Shown one piece after another: positions 55,053-63,963 of a stretch of DNA of 64,000 nucleotides. A program made the translations under genes and the position numbers. A model generated the notes under the pieces. That model saw nothing but the letters and a program-made list of their open reading frames with translations. It did no database searches and was not told the origin of the DNA. How positions within the stretch are numbered: the stretch's first letter is position 1; each line of letters opens with the position of its first letter. The stretch is from Aquitalea aquatica (lineage in GTDB: Bacteria; Pseudomonadota; Gammaproteobacteria; Burkholderiales; Chromobacteriaceae): assembly GCF_013911085.1 (NCBI RefSeq), contig NZ_JACERN010000039.1, forward strand, positions 340,777 to 404,776, written 5' to 3'.

Positions 55053-55832
55053 ATGAAATGCAGGAAAGCTTTGCAATGGATACTGTGCTGCCTGGCAGTA
55101 CTGTCGGGGTCGGCCGCGCAGGCTGCCCCCAGCGCTGATAGCGAAGCGGTGGTGGATGTCTATTTATTACGCCACGGCAAGACGCTGTTCAATACCACCA
55201 GCCAGGTGCAGGGCTGGTCGGACACACCGCTGACCGCAGCTGGGGTCAAGGGTGCCGAGGCGGCCGCCAGAGGGCTGGCCAGCACGCCGTTCATTGCGGC
55301 TTACAGCAGTGATCTGGGGCGGGCACGCTCCACGGCCAAAATCGTGCTGGCACAAGGCCAGCGTAATGGCTTGCCCTTGCAGGAAGACGAGCGCTTCCGC
55401 GAATGGAACTACGGCAGCTTTGAAGGCCGGCCGGATGCCGAAATGTGGACACCGCTGTTCCGCCAGCAGGGCATGGTATTTGATCCTGGCTGGGGCAACT
55501 GGACTGCCTTTACTCAAAAGATGAATGACCGGGCCATTGCACAGGCCATTCACGACAACGACCCGCGTGGCTGGGCGGAAACCTACCCGCAGATCGAAGC
55601 GCGCTTGCGTGCCGGCATGCAGGATGTCGTGAGCAAGGCGGTGGCGGCGGGTGGTGGCAATGTGCTGCTGGTCAGTCATGGCGGTGCCATTCTCAGCATT
55701 CTCGATATCTTTGTACCGGGTCAGGCCAAGAACACCGATATTCCCAATAGCAGCATCACCCTGCTGCGCTATCAGAATGGTCAGTACAAGCTGCTCAAAG
55801 CGGGCGATGTGAGCTATCAGCAGCCGCGCTGA
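55053..55832 (+). CDS. Exported histidine phosphatase family protein
   Basis: 259 residues from the ATG at 55053 (GGAGAG site). A signal peptide (KALQWILCCLAVLSGSAAQA, to about residue 25) precedes a phosphoglycerate-mutase-like fold. The phosphohistidine motif is YLLRHGKTLFNTTSQVQGWS (His about 39), and the second catalytic histidine lies in LLVSHGGAILSILD. It should act in the periplasm or outside the cell as an acid phosphatase or phytase-like enzyme. Substrate unknown. Confidence 0.88.
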   Translation: MKCRKALQWILCCLAVLSGSAAQAAPSADSEAVVDVYLLRHGKTLFNTTSQVQGWSDTPLTAAGVKGAEAAARGLASTPFIAAYSSDLGRARSTAKIVLAQGQRNGLPLQEDERFREWNYGSFEGRPDAEMWTPLFRQQGMVFDPGWGNWTAFTQKMNDRAIAQAIHDNDPRGWAETYPQIEARLRAGMQDVVSKAVAAGGGNVLLVSHGGAILSILDIFVPGQAKNTDIPNSSITLLRYQNGQYKLLKAGDVSYQQPR

Positions 55833-55881
55833 ACCCCTCAGGCCTTGATATCCCCTGGCTGTCGTCCTGCCTAGGCAAAAT

Positions 55882-55903
55882 GCCCGCCACCCAGGTGGCG
55901 GGC
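55882..55903. terminator. Strong hairpin after the phosphatase gene
   Basis: GCCCGCCACC, CA, GGTGGCGGGC: a perfect 10-base inverted repeat. T residues are sparse on the plus side (CTACTGTTT), so termination there may be partial. Confidence 0.6.
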
Positions 55904-55955
55904 CTACTGTTTGCTGATTGGTACACCCGCATTCTGGCCGGGTATTTCCATGGTT

Positions 55956-55970
55956 ATGCAAAATTTGCAT
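55956..55970. promoter_or_regulatory. Palindrome upstream of aspA
   Basis: ATGCAAAATTTGCAT has 7-base perfect arms around one base, 100 bases before the aspA start. It is likely an operator; the regulator is not identifiable. Confidence 0.45.
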
Positions 55971-56070
55971 GAGCTGATTGCGAATCGGAATTGGCCAAGC
56001 AGTTGGTCGGCAGCCTACAGTCTGCCCCCATCACTCCGCGCTGGCGGAGACCATCGACAAAGGCTTCTGC

Positions 56071-57471
56071 ATGTCCACACGTATCGAACACGACCTGCTT
56101 GGCGATCGCGCCGTTCCGGCTGCGGCCTATTGGGGCGTCCATACCCTGCGCGCGGTGGAAAATTTCCCCATCACCGGTCAGACCATCGCCAGCTATGGCG
56201 ACCTGATTGTCGCACTGGCACAGATCAAGAAAGCTGCTGCCCAAGCCAACCGGGATCTGGGACTGCTGGACGCTCGCCGCGCCCAAGCCATTGTCGATGC
56301 CTGCGATGAGCTGGTGGATGGCAAGCTGCACGAGCAGTTTGTGGTGGATGTGATTCAGGGTGGGGCAGGGACTTCCACCAATATGAATGCCAACGAAGTC
56401 ATCGCCAACCGTGCGCTGGAATTGCTGGGCCATGCCAAGGGCGAGTACGACAAGTTGCATCCCAACGAACACGTCAACATGAGTCAGAGTACCAATGACG
56501 TGTATCCCACTGCGCTGCGTCTGGCCACTTATTGGGGTGTGTTGCGTCTGCAACGCACCATGTTCGTGTTGCGCGAAGCCTTTGCCGCCAAGGCGGAAGA
56601 ATTCAAAAATGTCCTGAAAATGGGCCGGACCCAGTTGCAGGACGCGGTACCGATGACGCTGGGGCAGGAGTTCCAGACTTATGCCGTAATGCTGGGTGAG
56701 GATGAGCAGCGCCTGAGCGAAGCACGTGCGCTGATGCTGGAAATCAATCTGGGTGCCACCGCCATCGGTACCGGTATTACCGCGCATCCGGATTATGCCC
56801 GGCTGGTGTGTCTGCACCTGTCCGAGCTGACCGGCCTCAAGCTGATGACCGCACCAAACCTGATCGAAGCTACCCAGGATTGCGGTGCCTTCGTGCAGCT
56901 GTCCGGTGTGCTCAAGCGTGTGGCAGTCAAACTGTCCAAAACCTGCAATGACTTGCGCCTGCTGTCCTCCGGCCCACGCGCTGGCATTGGCGACATCAAT
57001 CTGCCGGCCCGTCAGGCGGGTTCGTCCATCATGCCGGGTAAGGTCAATCCGGTGATTCCGGAAGTGGTCAACCAGGTGGCCTTCGAAGTCATCGGCAACG
57101 ACATGACCATCACCATGGCAGCGGAAGGTGGCCAGCTGCAGCTGAATGCGTTTGAGCCAGTCATCGCCTACAGCATGTTCCGCAGCGTGCGTCATTTGGC
57201 CAATGCCTGCACCACGCTCACCGAACATTGCGTCAAGGGCATTACTGCCAACGAGGCCAAGCTGCGTGCCGACGTACTCAACTCCATTGGCCTGGTGACG
57301 GCGCTCAATCCCATCATCGGCTATGCCGCAGCTACCGCGGTGGCTGCCGAAGCTCACGCCACCGGTGGCAGTGTCTACGATATCGTGCTGGAACGCGGGC
57401 TGATGCAGCGCGCCCAGCTGGATGAGGCATTGCAGCCGGAGGCTTTGACCCAGCCGCGCTGGCTGTCTTAA
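56071..57471 (+). CDS. aspA: Aspartate ammonia-lyase
   Basis: 466 residues from the ATG at 56071 (MSTRIEHDLLGDRAVPAAAY). The fumarase/aspartase signature is GSSIMPGKVNPVIPE (about 320), with TSTNMNANEVIANRALELLG and NEHVNMSQSTNDVYPTALRL for substrate binding. It converts L-aspartate reversibly to fumarate and ammonia. It is monocistronic, with a palindrome upstream and two hairpins downstream. Confidence 0.96.
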   Translation: MSTRIEHDLLGDRAVPAAAYWGVHTLRAVENFPITGQTIASYGDLIVALAQIKKAAAQANRDLGLLDARRAQAIVDACDELVDGKLHEQFVVDVIQGGAGTSTNMNANEVIANRALELLGHAKGEYDKLHPNEHVNMSQSTNDVYPTALRLATYWGVLRLQRTMFVLREAFAAKAEEFKNVLKMGRTQLQDAVPMTLGQEFQTYAVMLGEDEQRLSEARALMLEINLGATAIGTGITAHPDYARLVCLHLSELTGLKLMTAPNLIEATQDCGAFVQLSGVLKRVAVKLSKTCNDLRLLSSGPRAGIGDINLPARQAGSSIMPGKVNPVIPEVVNQVAFEVIGNDMTITMAAEGGQLQLNAFEPVIAYSMFRSVRHLANACTTLTEHCVKGITANEAKLRADVLNSIGLVTALNPIIGYAAATAVAAEAHATGGSVYDIVLERGLMQRAQLDEALQPEALTQPRWLS

Positions 57472-57484
57472 ACGGTGTTCTGCT

Positions 57485-57548
57485 GTCGGTACTTGTCCGG
57501 TACCGACTTTCCTGTGTTGGCCGGGTATTTGCCCGGCCATTTTTTTTG
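57485..57548 (+). terminator. Tandem hairpins and terminator after aspA
   Basis: First stem GTCGGTAC/GTACCGAC (57485-57507), then GGCCGGG/CCCGGCC (57519-57538) followed by eight or nine T. The second is a canonical intrinsic terminator. Confidence 0.93.
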
Positions 57549-57553
57549 CTGGC

Positions 57554-57601
57554 TTGTGCCAAGCAAGGGCTGGATGTATAAGTGTATTGTGCATTGCACA
57601 A
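57554..57601 (+). promoter_or_regulatory. Promoter with palindromic operator
   Basis: TTGTGC (57554-57559) and TATAAG (57577-57582) are 17 bases apart. TTGTGCATTGCACAA (57587-57601) begins just beyond the -10 box and has perfect 7-base arms around one T. Its position over the start site suits a repressor. The TGCA-rich arms resemble sites reported for PHA-metabolism repressors of the PhaR type; that link is inference. Confidence 0.6.
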
Positions 57602-57614
57602 AAAGGAGTGGAAC

Positions 57615-57971
57615 ATGACACAAGCCCTGATCTGGTGGCTGGAGAACGGCCCCCGCTGGCTAAGCTGCTGCAGCGCGCAATGGCGCCGCCAGCAAGAAGT
57701 GTTGCGCGCAGCCACCTTCCATACCGGCCACGTGCTGTGCAGCCCGGCACCCTTGCCGGACAAGCTGTCCCGCCTGCTGCGCCGCTCCTGTTCCGATGCC
57801 ATCACCTTGCTCCATGGCAGTGGCGAGGTGCAATTGCAGCTATGCAGCCAGCTCCCCGCCCCGCAACACGATCCCTGCCAGCTGTATGCCCTGGGGCAGC
57901 GGCTGCAGCAGCGCACCGGCGAGGCCTGCCTGCATGGTCTGGTTGATATCGGACGCGCCCTGTCGCGCTGA
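57615..57971 (+). CDS. Cysteine-rich small protein, unknown function
   Basis: 118 residues from the ATG at 57615, preceded by AAAGGAG. It contains seven cysteines scattered over the chain, several in a spaced SC or LC pattern (WLSCCSAQ, HVLCSPA, RRSCSDA, LQLCSQL), and is mostly predicted helical. There is no signal peptide. No domain recognised; a phasin-like granule protein is possible from its helical nature and the upstream palindrome but is not supported by clear similarity. Confidence 0.6.
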   Translation: MTQALIWWLENGPRWLSCCSAQWRRQQEVLRAATFHTGHVLCSPAPLPDKLSRLLRRSCSDAITLLHGSGEVQLQLCSQLPAPQHDPCQLYALGQRLQQRTGEACLHGLVDIGRALSR

Positions 57972-58058
57972 TTGTGGAGCCGTGGCAGTGCGAATGCCTT
58001 TGCAGTCGCTGCCGGGCAGGGCACAATGCCGCTCTTTACGCATTCAGAGAGCCCTGCC

Positions 58059-58298
58059 ATGTCCAGCCAATCCATGCTCAGCCAGCAGCAACTGCAACAA
58101 CTGGCACCCGAGCTGCAAGATTATCTGGCTACCCAGTTGAATCTTGACGTCGGGCAGTTCGACGCACAGTTTCTGCTGGATTTTGTCGCCGCCAGGATAG
58201 GCCGGCAGATCTATAACAAGGCGCTGGACGATGCGCAGCAGGCATTGAGTAGCCGCATGGAGTCACTGCAGGCGGCTATTTGGGAACTGGAAAAATAG
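58059..58298 (+). CDS. DUF2164 family protein
   Basis: 79 residues from the ATG at 58059. The family core VGQFDAQFLLDFVAARIGRQ (about 30-49) and the ending ALDDAQQALSSRMESLQAAI with LEK at the very end agree with DUF2164, small proteins of unknown function widespread in proteobacteria. It follows the cysteine-rich gene by 87 bases. Confidence 0.85.
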   Translation: MSSQSMLSQQQLQQLAPELQDYLATQLNLDVGQFDAQFLLDFVAARIGRQIYNKALDDAQQALSSRMESLQAAIWELEK

Positions 58299-58434
58299 GC
58301 CGATCACCGCTGTTTTCCGGTCAGAGACCGTAGCTGGCCGGTTTGCTATTGCCGCTGGTCTGCCGGCCAATGGCTGCCATCCCTAGGCCAACGGCGTTAC
58401 AATCAGGCTTTCCCTCCCCCTGCGCCCAAGGTTC

Positions 58435-59034
58435 ATGCTTTATCTGCGTCTGATGCTCAAAGGTTTCTTGCTGGCCGTGCTGCTGGTACTGCTGGGCTTT
58501 GCTTACATGGCCTTGGGCATTGCCCGTTATGCCGATGAGCCAGCCACGCAGCCTGCGGATGCCGCACTGGTACTGGGTGCCGCTGCCTGGGGTAGCAAGC
58601 CTTCGCCAGTACTGCGAGAGCGCATCAACCACGCGGTGACGCTCTACAAGCAAGGTCGGGTGCGCTGGATTGTATTTACTGGTGGTACTCCGGAGCCCGG
58701 CTATCCCACCGAGGCCGATGTCGGGCGCGAGTTCGCCTTGCGCCAGGGCGTACCGATGACGGCCATGCTGGCCGAAAACGAGTCGCGTACTACTTGGCAG
58801 AACCTGGAAAACGCCCACAAACTGGCGACACCGTTTGGCATACGCTCTTTTTTGCTGGTGAGCGATCCGTTGCACATGCGGCGGGCAGTGTTGATGGCGC
58901 ATGACCTGGGCATGGCTGCAGCGCCGGCGCCTACCGAGTCCAGCCGTTATGTCAGCTGGAGCAACAAGGTCAAATTCCTGGTACGGGAAACCTGGCTATA
59001 TGTTGGTTACCGGGTATTCCGCAAGCTGTCCTGA
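58435..59034 (+). CDS. YdcF/SanA-family DUF218 protein
   Basis: 199 residues with one N-terminal membrane helix (about 8-30, GFLLAVLLVLLGFAYMALGI) and a DUF218 domain: ADAALVLGAAAWGSKPSPVL, VFTGGTPEPGYPTEADVGRE, ENESRTTWQNLENA and SDPLHMRRAVLMA. SanA-like members affect envelope permeability and vancomycin resistance; YdcF binds SAM. The catalytic role is unsettled. Confidence 0.88.
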   Translation: MLYLRLMLKGFLLAVLLVLLGFAYMALGIARYADEPATQPADAALVLGAAAWGSKPSPVLRERINHAVTLYKQGRVRWIVFTGGTPEPGYPTEADVGREFALRQGVPMTAMLAENESRTTWQNLENAHKLATPFGIRSFLLVSDPLHMRRAVLMAHDLGMAAAPAPTESSRYVSWSNKVKFLVRETWLYVGYRVFRKLS

Positions 59035-59064
59035 TATTCGGGATGCTGGCGCTTGTGCAGAAAT

Positions 59065-59094
59065 AAAAAAACCGGCTCAAGGCCGGTTTTTTTT
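59065..59094. terminator. Bidirectional terminator between DUF218 gene and yggL
   Basis: AAAAAAACCGGC, TCAAG loop, GCCGGTTTTTTTT. It serves the two convergent genes. Confidence 0.93.
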
Positions 59095-59109
59095 ATCGGG
59101 ACCGCACAA

Positions 59110-59469
59110 TCAGGCGCTATGCCACAGATCGATCAGGTCACCGGCTTCCACATTCGATACTTCGCTGCGTGCTTGCAGCCAGGCTACCAGCTTGCTGCGG
59201 ATTTCTTCGGTAATGGCTACTTCACCCACCGGGAAAACTACGCCTTCCAGCTTTTCATTACCATCGAAATGGCCACCGAAGCTGATGGCGGCATCGTCGA
59301 TGCAGTTGAGCCAGTCGTCCAGCAGCGCATCGGTATCAACACCCTTGGCGATGGTAGCGATCAGGTGAAAGCCCAGTTCGCGGTATTCGCCTACACGCAT
59401 TTTCTTGCGCTGACGATGGTTCAGACGCTTCAGGCGCTGGGCGGAGTTGGGGTTGTGCAGATCGGACAT
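59110..59469 (-). CDS. yggL: YggL family 50S ribosome-associated protein
   Basis: 119 residues. The start MSDLHNPNSAQRLKRLNHRQ with RKKMRVGEYRELGFHL is characteristic of YggL (DUF469), reported to bind the 50S subunit in Pseudomonas and E. coli. A GGAG site lies close before the ATG. It is independent of ubiD, which lies 80 bases upstream on the same strand. Confidence 0.93.
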   Translation of the reverse strand: MSDLHNPNSAQRLKRLNHRQRKKMRVGEYRELGFHLIATIAKGVDTDALLDDWLNCIDDAAISFGGHFDGNEKLEGVVFPVGEVAITEEIRSKLVAWLQARSEVSNVEAGDLIDLWHSA

Positions 59470-59549
59470 GGTGACTCCTTACAAAAAGACGTGGCGATGA
59501 TAACAGGCATTGCCGGGCGGCAGGAAAATAGCGGCTGCCGGGGCAAACG

Positions 59550-61025
59550 TTACAGCCCAAGTTGCTGCCACAGGCTGTCAACCTTCTGTTTAACCGTTTC
59601 ATCCATCACGATCGGTACCCCCCACTCGCGATTGGTTTCACCCGGCATCTTGTTGGTGGCATCCAGTCCCATCTTGCCGCCGAGTCCGGATACTGGGCTG
59701 GCGAAGTCGAGATAATCGATGGGGGTATGCTCGATCAGCGTGGTATCGCGCACCGGATCCATGCGGGTGGTGATGGCCCACATCACTTCCTTCCAGTCAC
59801 GGCAATCCACATCATCGTCCACCACAATGATGAACTTGGTATACATGAACTGGCGCAAGAAACTCCAGCAGCCCATCATCACGCGCTTGGCGTGGCCGGG
59901 GTATTGTTTCTTGATGCTAACCACCGCCATGCGGTAACTGCAGCCTTCCGGCGGCAGGTAAAAGTCGACAATCTCCGGAAACTGCTTTTGCAGGATGGGA
60001 ACAAACACCTCGTTCAGCGCCACCCCCAGCACGGCCGGCTCATCCGGCGGCTTGCCGGTGTAGGTGCTGTGGTAGATCGGGTTTTCACGCATGGTGATGC
60101 GGTCGATGGTGAATACCGGGAAGTAGTCCTGCTCATTGTAATAGCCGGTATGGTCGCCATACGGGCCTTCCAGTGCCATGTCATCAGGGTGAATATGGCC
60201 TTCCAGTACAATCTCGGCCCGCGCCGGCACTTGCAGATCAGAGCCGATGCACTTCACCAGCTCGGTACGGCTACCACGCAGCAGGCCGGCAAACTGGTAT
60301 TCGGACAAGGTATCTGGCACCGGGGTGACTGCACCCAGGATGGTCGCCGGGTCGCAACCCAGTACCACCGCCACCGGATAGGGCTGGTCCGGGTTCTGCT
60401 GGCGGAATTCACGGTAATCCAGCGCCCCGCCGCGATGAGCCAGCCAGCGCATGATCACCCGGTTTTTGCCGATGACTTGCTGGCGGTAAATGCCCAGATT
60501 CTGTCGCTTCTTGTTTGGCCCCCGGGTAACTGTCAGCCCCCAGGTAATCAAGGGGGCAACATCGCCGGGCCAACAATGTTGGATGGGCAGGCGTGACAGA
60601 TCAACCTCATCGCCCGCCCACACAATCTGTTGGCAGGGGGCTTTGCTAACCACCTTGGGGGCCATGGACAACACCTGCTTGAGCAATGGCAGCTTGTCCC
60701 AGGCTTCCTTCAACCCTTTGGGCGGTTCCGGCTCTTTCAGATAGGCCAGGGTCTTGCCGATTTCACGCAACTGCATCACGTCACCGGCCCCCATGCCCAT
60801 GGCAACCCGCTTGGGTGTGCCAAACAGATTGGCCAGTACCGGCATGTGGTAAGTCTGCGTATCGTGCCGAGGTTGTTCGAACAGCAGGGCAGGGCCACCC
60901 GCTTTCAGCACCCGGTCGCCAATCTCGGTCATCTCCAGATGTGGCGAGACCGGAAGGCCGATTCTTTTCAATTCGCCTTGCTGTTCCAATTGAGCAACAA
61001 AGTCCCGCAGGTCGGCATATTTCAT
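59550..61025 (-). CDS. ubiD: 4-hydroxy-3-polyprenylbenzoate decarboxylase
   Basis: 491 residues from the ATG at 61025; a GTG one codon upstream also fits. It has the UbiD N-terminus ([20 protein letters not shown]) and the prenyl-FMN active-site region ([20 protein letters not shown]), with GEARN-less [19 protein letters not shown] leading in. It decarboxylates the ubiquinone precursor using the prenylated flavin made by UbiX, which is not in this window. Confidence 0.96.
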   Translation of the reverse strand: MKYADLRDFVAQLEQQGELKRIGLPVSPHLEMTEIGDRVLKAGGPALLFEQPRHDTQTYHMPVLANLFGTPKRVAMGMGAGDVMQLREIGKTLAYLKEPEPPKGLKEAWDKLPLLKQVLSMAPKVVSKAPCQQIVWAGDEVDLSRLPIQHCWPGDVAPLITWGLTVTRGPNKKRQNLGIYRQQVIGKNRVIMRWLAHRGGALDYREFRQQNPDQPYPVAVVLGCDPATILGAVTPVPDTLSEYQFAGLLRGSRTELVKCIGSDLQVPARAEIVLEGHIHPDDMALEGPYGDHTGYYNEQDYFPVFTIDRITMRENPIYHSTYTGKPPDEPAVLGVALNEVFVPILQKQFPEIVDFYLPPEGCSYRMAVVSIKKQYPGHAKRVMMGCWSFLRQFMYTKFIIVVDDDVDCRDWKEVMWAITTRMDPVRDTTLIEHTPIDYLDFASPVSGLGGKMGLDATNKMPGETNREWGVPIVMDETVKQKVDSLWQQLGL

Positions 61026-61172
61026 CACTGTTTCATGATCTTAAGCAAAGTTTTGACCGGAAGGTTTGGTTAACCTCCGCTTGAACGTCGCAAGCTACTG
61101 CCGACCTATTAGAAAGTCAATTACGGTAGAAGCCCAAGACCGTGAACTTGCCTACACTCTTGGAGAATACAA

Positions 61173-61769
61173 ATGAAAAAGCTTGCTCTGGCTGCGGCCA
61201 TCGGTCTGATTTCCGCTAGCGCCTTCGCTGCTCAAGGCGACATCCTGGCCCGTTTCCGCGTGATTAACGTAAATCCGGATGTCAGCGCTGACAGCACCCT
61301 GTCCGCCATTCATACCGATGTGAAGTCCGACACCGTTCCGGAATTCGATTTCACCTACATGATCACCAATAACATTGGTGCCGAACTGATTCTGGGTACT
61401 TCCCGCCACGAAGTGAACAGCGATCTGGGTTCGCTGGGCAAGGTTTCCGTTCTGCCGCCGACCCTGACCCTGCAATATCATTTCATGCCGGAAGCCACCT
61501 TCCGTCCGTATGTTGGTGTTGGTGTAAACTACACTCGCTTCTACAATAACGGCCTGAAAGTTGGCAGCACCGCTGTTGATATCGATCAGAACAGCTGGGG
61601 CCTGGCGGCTCAGGTTGGTGCTGACGTTGCTATCAGCAAGAACCTGTTCATCAACTTCGACGTGAAAAAGATCGACATCAAAACCAAGGCTCGCCTGAAT
61701 GGGGCTGACCTGGGTACCCTGAAGATCAATCCGTGGGTTTACGGTATCGGTATCGGCACCAAGTTCTAA
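61173..61769 (+). CDS. ompW: OmpW-family outer membrane protein
   Basis: 198 residues. A signal peptide (MKKLALAAAIGLISASAFA, cleavage after about 19) is followed by an eight-stranded barrel typical of OmpW (QGDILARFRVINVNPDVSAD; FRPYVGVGVNYTRFYNNGL) ending in the outer-membrane signal GIGIGTKF with terminal Phe. GGAGA precedes the ATG. Codon use is strongly biased (few rare codons), suggesting high expression. OmpW forms a narrow hydrophobic channel tied to stress and small hydrophobic molecule uptake. Confidence 0.93.
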   Translation: MKKLALAAAIGLISASAFAAQGDILARFRVINVNPDVSADSTLSAIHTDVKSDTVPEFDFTYMITNNIGAELILGTSRHEVNSDLGSLGKVSVLPPTLTLQYHFMPEATFRPYVGVGVNYTRFYNNGLKVGSTAVDIDQNSWGLAAQVGADVAISKNLFINFDVKKIDIKTKARLNGADLGTLKINPWVYGIGIGTKF

Positions 61770-61789
61770 GCAACTTGTCTTGCCACAAG

Positions 61790-61818
61790 AAAGCGCCTCG
61801 AAATCGAGGCGCTTTTTT
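61790..61818 (+). terminator. Intrinsic terminator after ompW
   Basis: AAAGCGCCTCGA, AA, TCGAGGCGCTTTTTT: a 12-base stem whose tip forms the loop, with T tract. The next gene's control region begins 12 bases on. Confidence 0.95.
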
Positions 61819-61830
61819 ATTTCCTGGCAA

Positions 61831-61847
61831 TAGAATATTGTATTCTA
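61831..61847. promoter_or_regulatory. Palindromic operator upstream of the cysteine desulfhydrase gene
   Basis: TAGAATA-TTG-TATTCTA is a perfect 7-base inverted repeat, 26 bases before the ATG. AT-rich symmetry of this kind suits Lrp/AsnC-family regulators, which often control cysteine-degrading enzymes; that assignment is inferred. Confidence 0.55.
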
Positions 61848-61872
61848 AGTTTATCGATCCAGGAGATAAGGC

Positions 61873-62928
61873 ATGAGTAGTTGGTCTAGTACGGCAGTGC
61901 GTAAAATCGAGGCAGATTTCAATCGCTCCAGTGACACCCACCTGATACCGCTGCAGATTCCGGCCTTGCCGCAAATCCAGCTGTATTTCAAGGACGAGTC
62001 CACCCATCCCACCGGCAGCCTCAAACACCGACTCGCACGCTCATTGTTCCTGTACGGCTTGTGCAATGGCTGGATTCGCTATAACACCACCATCATCGAA
62101 GCCTCCAGTGGCAGTACGGCAGTGTCCGAAGCCTATTTCGCCCGCTTACTGGGCCTGCCTTTCATTGCGGTCATGCCGCGTGGCACCTCCGCCGAGAAGA
62201 TCCGCTCCATTGAGTTTTATGGCGGCCGTTGTCACTTGGTGGATGATCCGGCCACCATCTATGAAGAGTCCCGACGCTTGGCACAGGAGTTGAATGGCCA
62301 TTACATGGACCAGTTTACCTATGCCGAACGTGCCACCGACTGGCGTGGTAACAACAATATTGCCGATACCATCTTCAAGCAGATGGAACTGGAACCGAAT
62401 CCGGTGCCGGAGTGGATTGTCTGCGGAGCAGGTACTGGTGGTACATCGGCCACCTTTGGCCGCTATGTTCGCTATCAGAAGCTGGCGACGCAGATCTGTG
62501 TGGTCGATCCGGAAAACTCGGTGTTTTTCGACAGCTACTATACTGGTAACAGCGACTGTCGTTGCGAAGGCGGCTCAGGCGTAGAAGGCATCGGCCGCCC
62601 TCGTGTCGAACCATCCTTCATCCCCACCGTCATCGACAAGGTCATTCGTGTTCCCAATGTCGCCAGCTACGCCGCTATCCACTTCCTGGAAGAGGTGATG
62701 GGGCGCAAGTGCGGTGGCTCCACCGGTACCAATCTGTTCGGTGTGTGCGAACTGGTCAGCGACATGGTCCGTAACGGACAGCATGGTTCGGTGGTCACGC
62801 TGATCTGCGACGATGGCAACCGCTACCTCAACAGCTACTACAACCCGCAGTGGTTGGAGGATAACGGCCACCAGATTGCGTCATGGGTGGAGCGTTATCG
62901 TCGTTTCTTCTTCGAAGGTCGCTGGTAA
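61873..62928 (+). CDS. PLP-dependent L-cysteine desulfhydrase, Cds1-like
   Basis: 351 residues of the fold-type II (cysteine synthase) group. The PLP lysine is in [17 protein letters not shown] (about K51); [15 protein letters not shown] and [20 protein letters not shown] bind substrate and PLP phosphate. The block [13 protein letters not shown] and the C-terminal [13 protein letters not shown] match the Cds1 branch that releases H2S, pyruvate and ammonia from cysteine, not the biosynthetic CysK/CysM. AGGAG lies 7 bases before the ATG. A palindrome upstream suggests dedicated control. Confidence 0.87.
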   Translation: MSSWSSTAVRKIEADFNRSSDTHLIPLQIPALPQIQLYFKDESTHPTGSLKHRLARSLFLYGLCNGWIRYNTTIIEASSGSTAVSEAYFARLLGLPFIAVMPRGTSAEKIRSIEFYGGRCHLVDDPATIYEESRRLAQELNGHYMDQFTYAERATDWRGNNNIADTIFKQMELEPNPVPEWIVCGAGTGGTSATFGRYVRYQKLATQICVVDPENSVFFDSYYTGNSDCRCEGGSGVEGIGRPRVEPSFIPTVIDKVIRVPNVASYAAIHFLEEVMGRKCGGSTGTNLFGVCELVSDMVRNGQHGSVVTLICDDGNRYLNSYYNPQWLEDNGHQIASWVERYRRFFFEGRW

Positions 62929-62954
62929 TTCTGCGCGGCAGATTGCGGCAATGC

Positions 62955-63587
62955 TTACCAGTGTTGCCGCAATAACTGACTCAGCTTGCTGACCCGCACA
63001 TCGACAAATGCCGGTTTGCGTGACTTCCGGCTGATCCATACGGTACGCATGCCCAATGATTTTGCTGCGTACAAATTAGGTAGTGAATCCTCCACCATGA
63101 TGCACAGCGCCGGGTCGAGTCGCTCAGCCTGCAGCATGCAGCGAAAGCCACGCCGGTCGGGCTTGGGCTGGAAGCGCATTTTTTCCATGCCATAACAGGC
63201 AGCAAACTGCTGGCGGATATTCATTCTCCGTAGCAGCCCTTCTATATAGTGTTGTGGGCCATTGGACAGAACGATCTTGCGGCCAGGTAGCGTCCGCAAA
63301 GTCGCTGCCAGTGTGGGCTCCCATTGCAGCCAGCGATACAGCTCATCCAGCAAGTGTGTTTCTTGCAGGAAATGTTGGGCATCCACTCCGTGGTGGCGTA
63401 CCAAACCCTGTAGAGTTGCACCGTAACGATGCCAGTACTGCAGCCTCAGTCGCCGGGCCTCCTCCTCTGTCATCGCAAGGTGCCGCTCCATATACAAATT
63501 CATCATGCGACTGATATGGGCAAAAATGCCCAGGCTCGCCTGATGCAACGTGTCATCGAGATCGAAAATCCAGGTGGGGGCAGGCAT
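62955..63587 (-). CDS. HAD-family pyrimidine 5'-nucleotidase
   Basis: 210 residues from the ATG at 63587, which starts MPAPTWIFDLDDTLHQ; codons upstream to 63659 lack family similarity. HAD motif I is FDLDDTLH, motif II is KIVLSNGP, motif III lysine is in RFQPKPDRRGF, and motif IV is CIMVEDSLPN. The cap and motifs match the SDT1/YjjG-like nucleotidases that hydrolyse UMP and CMP. It converges tail to tail with the Cds1 gene. Confidence 0.88.
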   Translation of the reverse strand: MPAPTWIFDLDDTLHQASLGIFAHISRMMNLYMERHLAMTEEEARRLRLQYWHRYGATLQGLVRHHGVDAQHFLQETHLLDELYRWLQWEPTLAATLRTLPGRKIVLSNGPQHYIEGLLRRMNIRQQFAACYGMEKMRFQPKPDRRGFRCMLQAERLDPALCIMVEDSLPNLYAAKSLGMRTVWISRKSRKPAFVDVRVSKLSQLLRQHW

Positions 63588-63708
63588 ATGGCGGTTCAAA
63601 GCAAATGTTAGGAAGTGGCTATTATCATGAGCCAAGTGCAAGACTTCCAATGCCTGCATCTTTCTTCTGCTGGGTAATGATTTGCTGTTTTATTTAAAAT
63701 CATATACT

Positions 63709-63734
63709 TGCGTTATTCTGTGCAAAATAACGCA
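63709..63734. repeat. Inverted repeat just upstream of the rRNA promoter
   Basis: TGCGTTATT (63709-63717), 8-base gap, AATAACGCA (63726-63734): perfect 9-base arms ending 19 bases before the -35 box, within the UP-element/Fis region of the rrn promoter. Confidence 0.55.
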
Positions 63735-63753
63735 CTTTTCTTCGCACAAAGTG

Positions 63754-63782
63754 TTGACGAGGGTAGATGGTGGCGGTATAGT
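63754..63782 (+). promoter_or_regulatory. rRNA operon promoter (P1-type)
   Basis: TTGACG (63754-63759) and TATAGT (63777-63782) with 17-base spacing, followed by a GC-rich discriminator. The AT-rich sequence upstream suits an UP element. The boxes are close to those of the tRNA promoter at 30671-30699. No second tandem promoter is seen. Confidence 0.93.
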
Positions 63783-63800
63783 TCGCCTCCTCAGCAGACA

Positions 63801-63899
63801 ACGCAGCGACGGAAACGAAACGCAGCGACCTGCACCGCTCTTTAAAAAACAGAATAACCGATAGGTGTGAGTGCTTGGCGAAAGCCAAATACTTGCACT
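63801..63899 (+). other. rRNA leader with boxA and structured region
   Basis: A 10-base direct repeat ACGCAGCGAC occurs at 63801-63810 and 63820-63829. CGCTCTTTAAAAAAC (63836-63850) matches boxA (consensus TGCTCTTTAACAA), used for Nus-dependent antitermination. Downstream, TTGGC-GAAA-GCCAA (about 63875-63888) makes a GNRA-capped hairpin within an outer AGTGC/GCACT stem, probably part of 16S 5' processing. Confidence 0.8.
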
Positions 63900-63963
63900 G
63901 CAAGAAGAAGAAGTACTTGTTTATTTCTTTGATCTTGCGTGCCAGAAAATTTGCTATGAGATT

